A DNA stretch of 64,000 bases from Rhytidiadelphus loreus (Eukaryota; Streptophyta; Bryopsida; Hypnales; Hylocomiaceae): contig OX344761.1 in the NCBI GenBank assembly GCA_947034895.1, positions 36,592,863-36,656,862 of the forward strand. The letters run 5' to 3'. Shown here piece after piece: positions 49,631 through 60,300 of this stretch (its first letter is position 1; each line of letters begins with the position of its first letter). The notes beneath the pieces were generated by a model. The model searched no databases, was not told the origin of the DNA, and saw nothing but the letters and a program-made list of their open reading frames with translations. The translations under genes were made by a program, and so were the position numbers.

Positions 49631-50649
49631 AATTTTGAAAAAATCAAAATTGCTTCAAGTGTCATAACTCAAATTACAAAGAATTGTGTGTTTTCATAGA
49701 AATTTTTACTTTTATTTAAAAAAAATTTAATTACAAAATTATATTTTTCATTCTAACCTTTATTTATTATAAAATTCTTAGATTATTATAATTGATATAA
49801 TTTTATTTTCACCTATATTCACTTTTTAAAATTACAATTATTTGATTTTTCCATCAACGTTTATGAAAAAATCAACATCAAAAGAAAATATATGTTTTTC
49901 ACAAGTTAAAAATATAATAGATTCACGGTTTTGTATATCAATTGTATAATAGGATAAATTTAGCTTGATTGTGAAATTTGACTTGAAGGTCATTGCCAAG
50001 GTGTTTTAGGTATAAAACATAAAATAATTAATTGACAAATTTTTACACTATTCTCCATTGTTACTTTTACCTCTTGAAATATATTCAAATTAATCGAAAT
50101 TTTTGCAAATTTATTTTCACTTTTAGCTACAAAATTATAAACAATGAAATTTTTTCACGAAATAAAATAAAGTTTTCTTTAGTCATGGATATTTATAGTA
50201 TCATGTAATTAAAAGTACAATATTCATATTTGAGCACAATTAAAAAGGCAAAATTTAGCTTAGACATGATATCTGCTGTTCTACTATGGATTTAGTCTTT
50301 TAGGGGTCAAAACAATGGGTGAAAATTTTCTTCCCTTGTTAAAAGTGACAATTGTATGTAAGTTCATTTCTGAACACTCACTAGTAAGACACATTAGGTA
50401 TTTAGAAATTTGTATATGACTAGATAAGTGATACAAAACTTAAATTTCAGTATTGATTCCATATAAAGTACATAAGAGTTTGAATAGTACAAGATACGCT
50501 TACACTAATTTGATTAATGTTGGACAATTGTAGTTAAATGAATGTAAACATGTGGTTGAGTCATAGATTTTTAAGTTAAAAATGAATATAGATGAAAGCA
50601 AATTAGAGTTGAATGAATATTAAATGATAATCCTACTATTTGAAATCTT
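49631..50649. other. Very AT-rich intergenic DNA
   Basis: No frame or gene motif. GTCTTTTAGGGGTCAAAAC near 50,287-50,305 resembles a family T right end, but its partner was not identified. Confidence 0.5.
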
Positions 50650-51207
50650 GGGGGGTGCACTTAGTTCTACTATAACAAATCACGTGCGAACAAGTGGTTT
50701 CTAATAAACTATAATTTCAACCTAAAATTTTGAGCATTGTTTAATAATAACTACAGGTTTCTATTGCTGAAATTTTCAATTCAAACAAAATATGAAATGA
50801 TTTTTAGAAGAGGTTGAAAATGAACTAAAATGGCATGTTTTTCAACTCAAATATTTATAGAAAACACATTTAGATGACCATTGAATCAATATTCAACTCA
50901 AAATGAGCTTTCATTAGAGAATTATTTTTAGGAATTATTTTTTCATTTTCAAGACAAATTTTTCTTATATAATATAGGGGTATAAAAGTTATTTTTCAGT
51001 TTTATAGTGTATCTTTTTACTTCAAAAATTTGTAAATAATTATTATTAAAAAATAAAAATATCAATAATTCAAAACATACACTTTCAAAGTAGGAAAATC
51101 TATCCATATTTTTTTATTTTTTTATTATTTAAAATTCAACAAGTATATTGGAGGTCCAAAGTTTTGTTCGCACGTGGTTTCTAATGGACACTCTAAGTGA
51201 CCCCCCC
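50650..51207. mobile_element. 558-bp element with G-run inverted ends of about 55 bp
   Basis: GGGGGGTGCACTTAG at the left and GGGGGGGTCACTTAG read from the right, followed inward by CACGTGCGAACAA on both sides, define inverted arms of about 55 bases with indels. Outside the ends, CTATTTGAAA and CTATTTCAAA are also inverted, so the true boundary is uncertain. The interior is AT-rich and non-coding. Confidence 0.6.
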
Positions 51208-52505
51208 AAGTTTGAAATAGAATAAAACTTGCATAGATCACATTAGATTGACTTTATCTAAAGTACTATAAACTACCATATTAGTGCACCTCTTTATTTC
51301 ACATATTATTAATTCCTAATTAGAAATCCAAAATGATTTTGGGTTGTTTAAGTCACCTTAAGTGATGTAGCAAAAATTCTTTTTGCATGCATGGATCTCA
51401 CTCATAAAATGCCTTGAAAATCTAAATTTTTTGTATGTCATTGCAACACAAGTCAAGAATAAAAACCTATGGTTTAAGATTCTTTAAAATGTACAAAATT
51501 TACTCACAACTCTTTTTGTCCAATGTATTGTTTTTTACAATTTTGAGAGTATTTTCCTATTTTTGAGCCAAAGGTTAAATTATTGCACTTGTACTAATTT
51601 GATTACCTTGTGTAACTCAACATAGAATACTACAAAGAGCTAAGAAAGTGAACACAAAATACTTTCATTAGCTTGCCCTTGTAATTAGATAGACAAATCT
51701 AAGATATAGGTATATGAAGAACTTTTAGATTTCAAAATCCACAATGTAGATACATAAAAGAAACTCAAAAGTATTTTATTCATTATTTCACTAATTACAA
51801 AAATTAGTGAGAAATGTTGAAAAAATAGTGTAAGGAGAGTATTTGATAAAGTAGAACCAAGAAAAATTGACACTTTAATTTGTTGCTTTTGCTAGGTGTG
51901 TGGTCTGAAATGATTATTATTTTTGTATGGGAATGTTAGCCTAAGTGCAAGGTCGAAATGATAGATAAAAATGCTAGCCTACCTAAGTGAAAACTGAAAA
52001 ACAACCCTAGTTGTTTTGTAATTTTATGATATTTATCCAATAGTCTATGAATTTTCACTTTAAACAAACACTCGTGAAGCTTAAAATGACTCAACTTCTA
52101 TTAATTGCTTCAAAAGATTGTTCAACTTCCATTGGTTGCTCTTGAAACCTTGTGACATGGATTTGGATGAAGGTGGGTGGCCATTCATGACCAAAATGTA
52201 AATGGTAGAATTAGAAAAATGATAAGTTTTGGAGCCTTCTACCTTAGTGATGACACTTTTTGAAGCACAATGTGCAAATTGTGCATAATGAGCAAGTTTC
52301 CACCTCATGTGACATCTTTCATAAGCCACCTAGGCCTCCACAAACCAAGTCAATGTCTAGGCTAAAAGGAGCTGGTTGATGTAAAATCCCTTACTAGGAT
52401 AACTTTGAGCATTCTTTGGAGGGGTGAAAAACATAATAATTTAATTATTATTGAATTTGTATTTTGAATAAAAAATTGGTATATAACTTAAGTCAAAATA
52501 TATAA
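51208..52505. other. AT-rich intergenic DNA, nothing recognised
   Basis: Short frames on the minus strand (51,685-51,873 and 52,081-52,329) show no family motif. No repeat ends were found. Confidence 0.5.
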
Positions 52506-53680
52506 TTAATCCCTAAAAGGATCATTGTCCCTTTGGGAGACAAATAGGATTTCAGGCAGGTACCTACAGGCTGAAATTTTGCCCTGAAATTTTGAAATTT
52601 CTTTTGAAGATAGAGAAGCTGATAAGTTTCATGGGAATATATATATGTATTTTTTAAATTGGTGACCGGGAACAAAAGTTACGTCCAGATAAGCTCAAAA
52701 CAAGGGATGAGGGGCAGTGAAAAAAAATTTCAAATTTTCAAATTTTTTTCAATTTTTATTTCCTTATAGATTATATTTTTGTCCATATGGAAAGCTTTGA
52801 TTCATTCCATTTGGATTTGTTATGAGAAAGTTATGGACAATGTAGTTTTTTGGGCAATCAAAGCATCTTCTTGAAAAAAATCATTAGATGTTTTTTCGGG
52901 CCTCTAGGAGACCGCAAGTTATAATGCAAGGAACATGACTGTTACAGTGACACCGCAGCGGTCCTACGTGGCCGAGAGGCTATTAGCTAATTTCTCATTT
53001 GAAGAATAAAATTTATTTTTTTTTGAATTTTTTTGAATTTTTTTTTGATAGCTCGCCATTTTTCACTACAAGGGGAATAGTGAAGGGAACAGGTCTGAAA
53101 CAATCTCCTGATGGCCCGAAAAAACATTTAATGAATTCATTTATGAATGCAATTTTTGCAATTTTTCAAAAAAAAATTCCACATGGTTTAGTTTTTTTTA
53201 GAAAAATCTTACCATTGGGATTATTACATTTTAATTTCCTCTAAAAGATTTTAATATTTTTTAGATTTTCCTTCTATCTCATACCTACTTCTACTTATCA
53301 AATTTTTTAAAAATGAAAATTAATTTGTTTTGGATTTTTTTTCTTCTCCTAGACCCTCAACTCAATTCTTCACTATAAATATTTAAAGCTCAAAACTCAG
53401 TAGTGCAAGAAATTTTAGTTAAAAATGTTAAGAGTCAAAAACCTAGTACTGCAAGGTGCTAAAAAACTTTTTTTTAAATACTTTAAATGCAAATATCTTG
53501 CAATCTAAGCAATCAAAAATTTTGAATTTTTTCCACACATTTTCATACTAGATAGGTGTAAGATCCCATTGTTAGATGTGCATAAAAAAATAATTTTAAA
53601 ATTTTTTTACTCTTTGCTATACAAATGGCAGTTTTGAGTGTTTTTTGGCAAAAAAAAGGCCTTAGTTCTTTAGGGGTTAA
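52506..53680 (+). mobile_element. TTAA family T copy interrupted by a MITE
   Basis: Left TTAATCCCTAAAAGGATCA and right TTCTTTAGGGGTTAA are inverted. The interior matches 40,345-41,266 on both sides of the 252-bp insertion at 52,882-53,133. Without the insertion it is 923 bp, against 922 bp in the uninterrupted copy, so the host element was full length when hit. Confidence 0.85.
52882..53133. mobile_element. CATTAGATG-family MITE, copy d, with the best-preserved ends
   Basis: Left CATTAGATGTTTTTTCGGGC and right (minus strand) CATTAAATGTTTTTTCGGGC differ at one of 20 positions, and similarity continues inward. It is inserted after CTTGAAAAAAAT, where the intact relative at about 40,700 reads on into AACTTATAGGATTC. 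The middle contains GTGGCCGAGAGG and a T/A-rich run. Confidence 0.85.
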
Positions 53681-53922
53681 CCAACTATAAAATAGGAGGC
53701 AACTCTTCCCTGTTGATCCATGGAAAGTTACTCTATCCATTTTGTTTGATCAATGTGGATACTAGGTAGGAACATGCTTCAAATCTACGAGCTCTTCAGT
53801 AACATCAGGGCTGCTACTTTTACCCCTAGATTCAAGCCTTCAAAAATCAGCCCTCAAACGAAAACCGAGCTTCCATGTAACACCATAACTTGCCCAAAGA
53901 CTTTCTCCTAGTAGGGACACAC

Positions 53923-54188
53923 GTAGCAGTGGCGACCTTGGTCACCATTGTCGGAAGAATGGCCGGGTGAGTGCCTTCCCGTCCCACCCCTCCTTTCTGT
54001 CCAACAAATGAAGGACATTTGGATTGGATTGCCTCCCATGTTCAACATTTTTTACATTTTTCTATAAAACCAAAAGAACATAATCAATCCAATCAACCCA
54101 TGTCTGTTACCCCTAATGAACTTCATTTCACCCCACAAGGGTCGCCCGGTGATTCTTCGGGTGCCATTGCCAAGGTCACCGTTGCTAC
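53923..54188. repeat. Inverted repeat, first of a pair
   Basis: GTAGCAGTGGCGACCTTGGT at 53,923 pairs, with mismatches, with GTAGCAACGGTGACCTTGGC read from 54,188 backwards. The pairing continues to a CCGGG word, giving arms of about 48 bases. The loop is about 170 bp and includes a C-rich stretch. Confidence 0.6.
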
Positions 54189-54217
54189 ATGCTACCCCTT
54201 GCAACACCTCATCTCCA

Positions 54218-54512
54218 GGCAACCTCGAGTTTGAGGGAGGACTCCCTTCATCTTGGCCGTTCAGGTGGAGGGACGGTGGAGATGTTCAACAATTTTATTC
54301 TTTTTAACAATAAAATCCAAAAAACTTGGTTGATCAACCCCTAAAATCCTTTTTGTCAACCCTAAGGACTACTAAAACTCTGCGCCTAACGGCGCTTTAT
54401 TTTAGGCCTAAACCCTACTCGCTCCGCTCCGTAGGGTTTAGGTGACATCTTCACCATCCCTCCACATGAATGGTCAAGATGAGGGGAACCCTCCCTCAAA
54501 CTCGAGGCTGCC
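54218..54512. repeat. Inverted repeat, second of a pair, with a GC-rich hairpin at its centre
   Basis: The arms 54,218-54,286 and 54,444-54,512 share CCTCGAGTTTGAGGGAGG and GGTGGAGGGACGGTGGAGAT-like words at well over 80% identity by eye. Weaker pairing continues outward for some 25 bases. The loop holds a perfect 11-bp stem CTAAACCCTAC/GTAGGGTTTAG (54,408-54,418 and 54,431-54,441) around TCGCTCCGCTCC. The stem contains the plant telomere-like TTTAGGG. Confidence 0.65.
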
Positions 54513-54540
54513 TGGATGCTTGGCTCGCAACATGTAATAA

Positions 54541-57500
54541 GGTAAGCAAGCTGCAGAGATTCGGAAGAGACAAGGAGCATGACATCCACTGATTCTGGGC
54601 TCCGTTTTGGAACTCTGGTAACAACTACTTTCCCCGCGGAGTACATTTCATGGTGTTATACTTTCACTTGGGAAAGGATCTGATAGTTCGAAAGGTTAAT
54701 TTGGTTCCGTTAGAAAATGGAATTCTCCTGGCGTGGAGGCCACCTGAATGACTGTTTGAACTTTTAGAAGTCAGACATCTTTCGGCAGATTCAGTCCCTG
54801 AGTAAGTTAGTTGACCACCCGTGCGTCAAAAAGTTGTTCACACATGAAGACTCAGAGTCAATGCCAACGAAATATTTGTTGTCTCACTACATTTGCCATC
54901 ATGCAAAACCAAAAGCTCTTACTGTATGCAACAACAGTGCATTTCCGTCAGAGCTTTTGTAACGACATTCAAGAGCTTTCATTGACTCAAATACTGTGGG
55001 GAAGTTCTATTGACAAAATCACACTGCCTGCCTTGGCTTGCTTCCTTTCAGACTAGGTAGACTCTCTGACCACTGAAAAAAAAAAAAAAAATGAAGAGGA
55101 AGAGTAGGCTGCCAAGTGCCTTGGCGTACGACTGAAGCTAGGGAGTAGCCGTTTCCTGCCACATGGATAAAAATTACTTTATGGAAATTATGGTTAGAAA
55201 AGTCTCTAACCTAAATATAAATGCACACGACAATTATTAACACATAATCTACTACAATAGAATTTCTCTAAAGTAATAGCGTCAAGAATGGGTTTAAGTC
55301 CCCACGCTCAAAAAACTTCTTTGATGTGTATGTCTAGGATTAGGTCTACTGCGGGACCGGGCAATCAATACTCCATCACTGTAGAGAGAAGTTATTGCCT
55401 TACAGAAGTTCTACAGTCTGTATAAGTCACTGCAGCTTCGACTCAAACACGTTTTTGCAACTGAGCAATTATTCCCTTCTGGAGCTCAAAGTGGACTTGC
55501 CACACTTTAAGGCTTGGTGTTTGAAATCTTCCTCCAATTTTGTTTCCAAATGGCTCAAATTCTGACGGAGTCAACAGGGTGTTCTGAAACGCTTTGCAAT
55601 TCGCAGATAAAAGCTGCAAAAGTTATAAAGGTTGGACAACCTTGAACAGCCTCCTTGCAATGTAATTTTCTTTATAAGTGGCAAAACCAAAGACTGAGAA
55701 GTTCTTTCTCTCCAGTCAGACCACCTTTCTGACTCCTGCAAATGAATTCCCCGCACTCTTTCAATGCCACTTTTTCATGCAACATCAAAATCGTAACACC
55801 CGGTTACAAAATCCATAATATCGCATGCATTTTAGGAGAGAATCAAGCCAGAGTGAGACATATTGCAGAAGTAAGTTATTGTAGGAGAGAGAAGCAAACC
55901 AGGAGATTCGTTCATCAACGACGGAAACCGCAAACTCAACTGCTGTGATGAACTTTCCCGGTACTGCTGGGATGCTCCCAGGCACGAGTCTGTTTTTTTC
56001 TGGGCGATAACTTCTTATCCCTGGCTGGCATCTCCAACCATGTGTCCTCCCAAATCCCTGCAAGGAATTGCGATTCCAGTTCGCCCCAAAAAACACCTGG
56101 TAAGGAACTACGCCATCATGAAAGAATTATAAGGAAAGAATTTTGGAGCATTCCATTGGAACTGCTGCCGAGAGTGCAACCAATCAATCAATCAATCAAT
56201 TCAATCCTGTTCTTGGGTTTGGCGGACTGATTTGGACTAGATCAATCATGCCTGCTTATCTTTATGATCACCAAACCGAGAGCGATGTAAAGTATTCAAC
56301 ATATGTATTCCATCTGTCTCGACGGCAGGAAAGGATGGCAGTATGAAGTCTCGAGTCAATGCTAAATTAACTTAAAGACACACCTTTTCGGTAGAGGTGG
56401 GTATCATGGATACATCCAAAAAAAAGAAACCGAAGTACTGGGCCCATTCACAACTGATTCTGTCCATTCAATCCTAAAAAATTTCAAACTGTTTAAAAAT
56501 AACTCAGTTTGTGACGCTCTTGTGACAGAGGAACCTGCTCCTGCTCAGTGACTTCTATCATGACCCTCACCCAAACTGAACCACACTAGCAGACGGATTT
56601 TCTAAAGAGTTTGTGTTTCGGACAAGCGCTTGGTGCCTTACACGAAGGTAGACAAGCCTATTGTAATGGTAGGAGGCTCACAAGTCGCCCATCTAAGGGA
56701 AAATGCACATCTAAGGGAAAATGGACCTCTCTAGGAAAATCAGTGCAACATAACATTTTTTACATATTTTCGGTAAGAAGAAAAAAGAGAAATAGTGCAA
56801 TGTCAATTTAAATCATAATTTTCTGACTTAGAATGAATTAACTATGAATTTTCAAAGTGAAAAGTGTGTAGGTAGCTATTGATGCTCATAGACTGATCAA
56901 AATCAGCTTCTCAAGAGAGCACATCAATCCAGAAAGTGATCTTAGGATGTTCATGTGCTTTTGGCTCTCAGAGAATGATCCACATCCTGTTTTCATTTAT
57001 TTTAGCCTCACATGAATGTATATTTTACTTAGAGGAAATGGAGAACAAAATTATGAGCATAAAGCACATTGAACAAATTGTGATCCATTTTTAAAACTCT
57101 CTGCACTATTTTTGACAGTTTTGTAGGGGCAATTCTAATTGCCAAGGTGTAATTCAAGCCTCATACCATACCACCCCTAATTTGCAATCTCAACATCTTG
57201 GGACCAACTCTAAAAAGGGCACATATTTTTCAAAGGTGTGCGCTTGTTTCATGAATCAAACCCAAGTGGAATTATAATTTGACAATTAAAATTGTAATTT
57301 CTAAAGTAGTTTACCTTAAAATTACAAAACCGCCCAGAGAGTGGAGTCATAAATGTCCCATAAATAGTCATAACCGCCTTTCCATATATCTAATGGTACT
57401 TAAGTACTCACCAATAATAGATTGACACATTACCTCTTTGTTAGCATTAATGCATTGATTTTGGCAAAAAATGAACAAATTTGGATGTTTTTATGGATGG

Positions 57501-58710
57501 AATTGGGGCCCAAAGTAGGATGATGGAAATAAACATTGAATGGAATTGGGCTAGTCTACCTTAAGTTTGGTCTCTTTGCTAAAACCTCATTTGCCAAAGT
57601 GTTCAATGTTGTTCAAGAGTTCAAAATGTTTGATTTAGTCCTAAAAAAGATGCAGTGGAAACTAAGTGTCCACTGGATGACTTTATGTGCATGAGATTGT
57701 AAGATGGAAATAAACATTCTTTCATCCAATATTTTTTTTTGATGTTGTTTGAGTACATTTTTAGGAAATAGTATTACAAATTTCTTCATTATGATTTATT
57801 GACTTTTCTAAAGAAAAAGATGCTTGATCCTTGAATCTCCTTTGTAATACATTCTGGCCATTTCTTGCTATTTACTCTTGATGTGAATTTTAGCCATAAA
57901 AAAATGATATTTTGAATTTGATTCCAACTAATAAAAATGAAGCTTATCAAGTGAAGTTTCTACTCCAATTAAATTTTTTGAAAAATTCATAAAAATTTCA
58001 ATATTTTATAGCAATATGAACTTTAGGCATATACCTATGGTTTGTTGATTTTCTAATTTTAAAGTGGCATGGTGACTTTGGTTTATACTGTGATGCTAAG
58101 CACTATAATTTACATCTATAGTGAAAAATTCAAATTTTTTGGATATGTTTTGTATTTGATATAGTTTTTTTCATTTTCTTCTTAAGAAATTCACAATAAT
58201 TTCAATTTTTTCCAAAAGCATTTGAAAATTTTATGATTTGTAATAGACATATCATTCCAAAACATGAATTTTTTTCATTCATTTCTAGTTGCAAAATGGT
58301 AGTAAATATAGTGATGGACAATGAAGCTTGAAATTAGTGATCATAGGCTTGTCCTTTGAGGATTAACACTAGAGCGACATGTCCCCCATGATCAAGGTAG
58401 TTAGTCAAATACTCTAATTATTAGTGCATTATTTGTTTCTACAATCCATACATTAAATGAAGTTGTTTGTTTTGTTTGTTATAGTGAAAACTCTAGAATT
58501 GTGTCATTCGTGTATCTCTTGATTGCATTCTTGGTACCATTAGAAAGTTCTTTGTTAGAAAGGGTGCATGAACTTTGTTTCATGACATTTGGACCTATGG
58601 TGTGAAAGTTATTGAATTTTGAATGTTTTTGAATTAAAAAATTAGAAAATTATTGGTACTTTTATTTTATTATATTGTGGCAATGGTCCATGGCACACTA
58701 GTTACCAATG
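54541..58710. other. Intergenic DNA; moderately GC-rich to about 56,800, then AT-rich
   Basis: A 103-residue minus-strand frame at 55,785-56,096 and others at 54,386-54,646 and 54,811-55,056 have no recognisable motif or splice context. There is a (CAAT)5 microsatellite at 56,181-56,200. A TTTGAGGATTAACAC word near 58,358 resembles a family T end. No gene is called. Confidence 0.45.
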
Positions 58711-58869
58711 AAGTCATCCATCAAACCTTTTAGGTCTACAACGTTTATATGATATGAATGGGCTCTCAATCAACCAAGCCAACTTTGCCCAAAAGGGTTG
58801 GGATTCAATATTCATATAAGCCTAATCTTGTAAAGACATTGTAGACCTAGAAATTTTGATGAATGACTT
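58711..58869. repeat. Imperfect hairpin of about 160 bp
   Basis: AAGTCATCCATCAAACCTTT, then TAGGTCTACAACG, at the left pairs with AAGTCATTCATCAAAATTTC, then TAGGTCTACAATG, read from the right. The arms are about 50 and 60 bases with a short loop. It may be a MITE remnant. Confidence 0.55.
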
Positions 58870-59528
58870 TCATATTTAAATGTAAAAACAAAGAATGCAC
58901 CTATTGCCTATTGGCCTAATAATTGGAGTATTTTGGAGACTACTTTGGTCATGAGGATCCGTGTTCTTTTAGGATTAATTGAGGCCCAAAAGTGAACAAC
59001 AGATGGCTTTCAAGATCATCGTAGAAATGAAGAATGTACCTATTGGTCCAAAAATTGGATCATTTTTGAATGACAACTTCTCTAATTGATCTTATCCTTT
59101 CAAGGTTAAGTCCAAACATATGAATTTGTATTCATATCAATATATAATTTTGTTTTTTTAGTGGAAGCACGACATGCACCCTAGGATGCGAGAAGGCCAA
59201 ACAAATTGACTAATTTTGATCATCCATATATCATTCATCTACAATTTTATCTAAAAGTAGTAAACTTTATCCAAATATTAATGAATTTCATATTTTTTTG
59301 AAAGATAATTTGGACAATTTCATCCATTTTCTTTTTTCTATTATAAGGGAGACAACTTGAAAATCATGTAAGATTTTGGTGATAATTCACTTAGAATTTT
59401 TTTGTTGATTCATATAGAATTGTTCATGTAAAAGCACCCTGACAATTTTGGCCTTAGAATTGGAATCTTTGATAAAGTTCTAGTTAGTCTAATAAGGATT
59501 GATTTATCAATTCCATCTTAAGACAATG

Positions 59529-59835
59529 CATTACGTGTTTTGCTCTCGGGGAGGGCTGTGAGTTCCCAACTCTAAACCCCCCCTGAGAACCGCCGAAATC
59601 CGTTGTTCCCCGCCTGTGCTGACCTGGCCGAGAGACGGATAGGTCAGTTTTTTTCGAAAATAAAAATAAAAAAATAAAAAATTTAAACTTTGTTTCTCAT
59701 TTTAAGGACTTAATTTTTTTTTTTTTTTTTTTACAAAAATAAATAAATCTGATAGCGGCGTTCATTCACTACCGGGGGAACAACACCGGGAACGGCGCTG
59801 AAACGGCCCTCAAAATCCTAAAATCTCTTCTAATG
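59529..59835. mobile_element. CATTAGATG-family MITE, copy e
   Basis: It starts CATTACGTG and ends CTTCTAATG. The central CTGACCTGGCCGAGAGACGG block is the same as in copy a. Its 307-bp length reflects longer A and T runs in the middle (a T-run of about 20 near 59,720). Its GC-rich blocks (ACACCGGGAACGGCGCTGAA) look less decayed than in copies a and b. Confidence 0.7.
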
Positions 59836-60300
59836 GAATGGTTTAGTTTTTCCTTCTATTTTATAATTGCTTCTACTTAACAATTTTTTAAAGAATGAAA
59901 ACCAAGGTGTGTGTTTTGAAAAAAATTCCCACACAATCAATTCAATTCTTCAATATCAAATTTTTTTTTTAATCAAATTTTTTAATGCAAAAACTTTTAG
60001 TTAATAAGATTCAAAGCCTTATAATTTAGCCACTCAAGGCGCAAATAAACCCCATTTGGTTCACTTCCAACACGAATATCTTGCAATCTACATGGTCAAA
60101 GTTTAAAATTTTTCTTCCCACACAATTTTGTACTCATTTAGTGCAAGATCTTGTGGTTTGAAATGAAAAAAAGAAAAACAAATCTTGAAATGTTTTGCAC
60201 CGCTTTGCAAGTTGCAACAGAAAATGGCAATTTTGAGTTTTGAGTTTTTTTATCTTTTTTATTTTTAAAGGAAACAAGGCCTTGAATCTTTAGGTTTTAA
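59836..60300 (+). mobile_element. 3' half of a TTAA family T copy
   Basis: It continues from the MITE with GGTTTAGTTTTTCCTTC and the ATATCTTGCAATCTACATGG block, and ends GGCCTTGAATCTTTAGGTTTTAA. The 5' half, on the other side of the MITE, was not recognised, so it is either deleted or too diverged. Confidence 0.55.

Noticed and set aside
55255..55320. tRNA-like T-arm word (GGGTTTAAGTCCC) near 55,290
   Set aside because: No matching acceptor stem, D-arm or anticodon stem could be built around it.
55785..56096. 103-residue minus-strand frame
   Set aside because: No family motif, no clear start context or splice partners. A length that can arise by chance at this composition.
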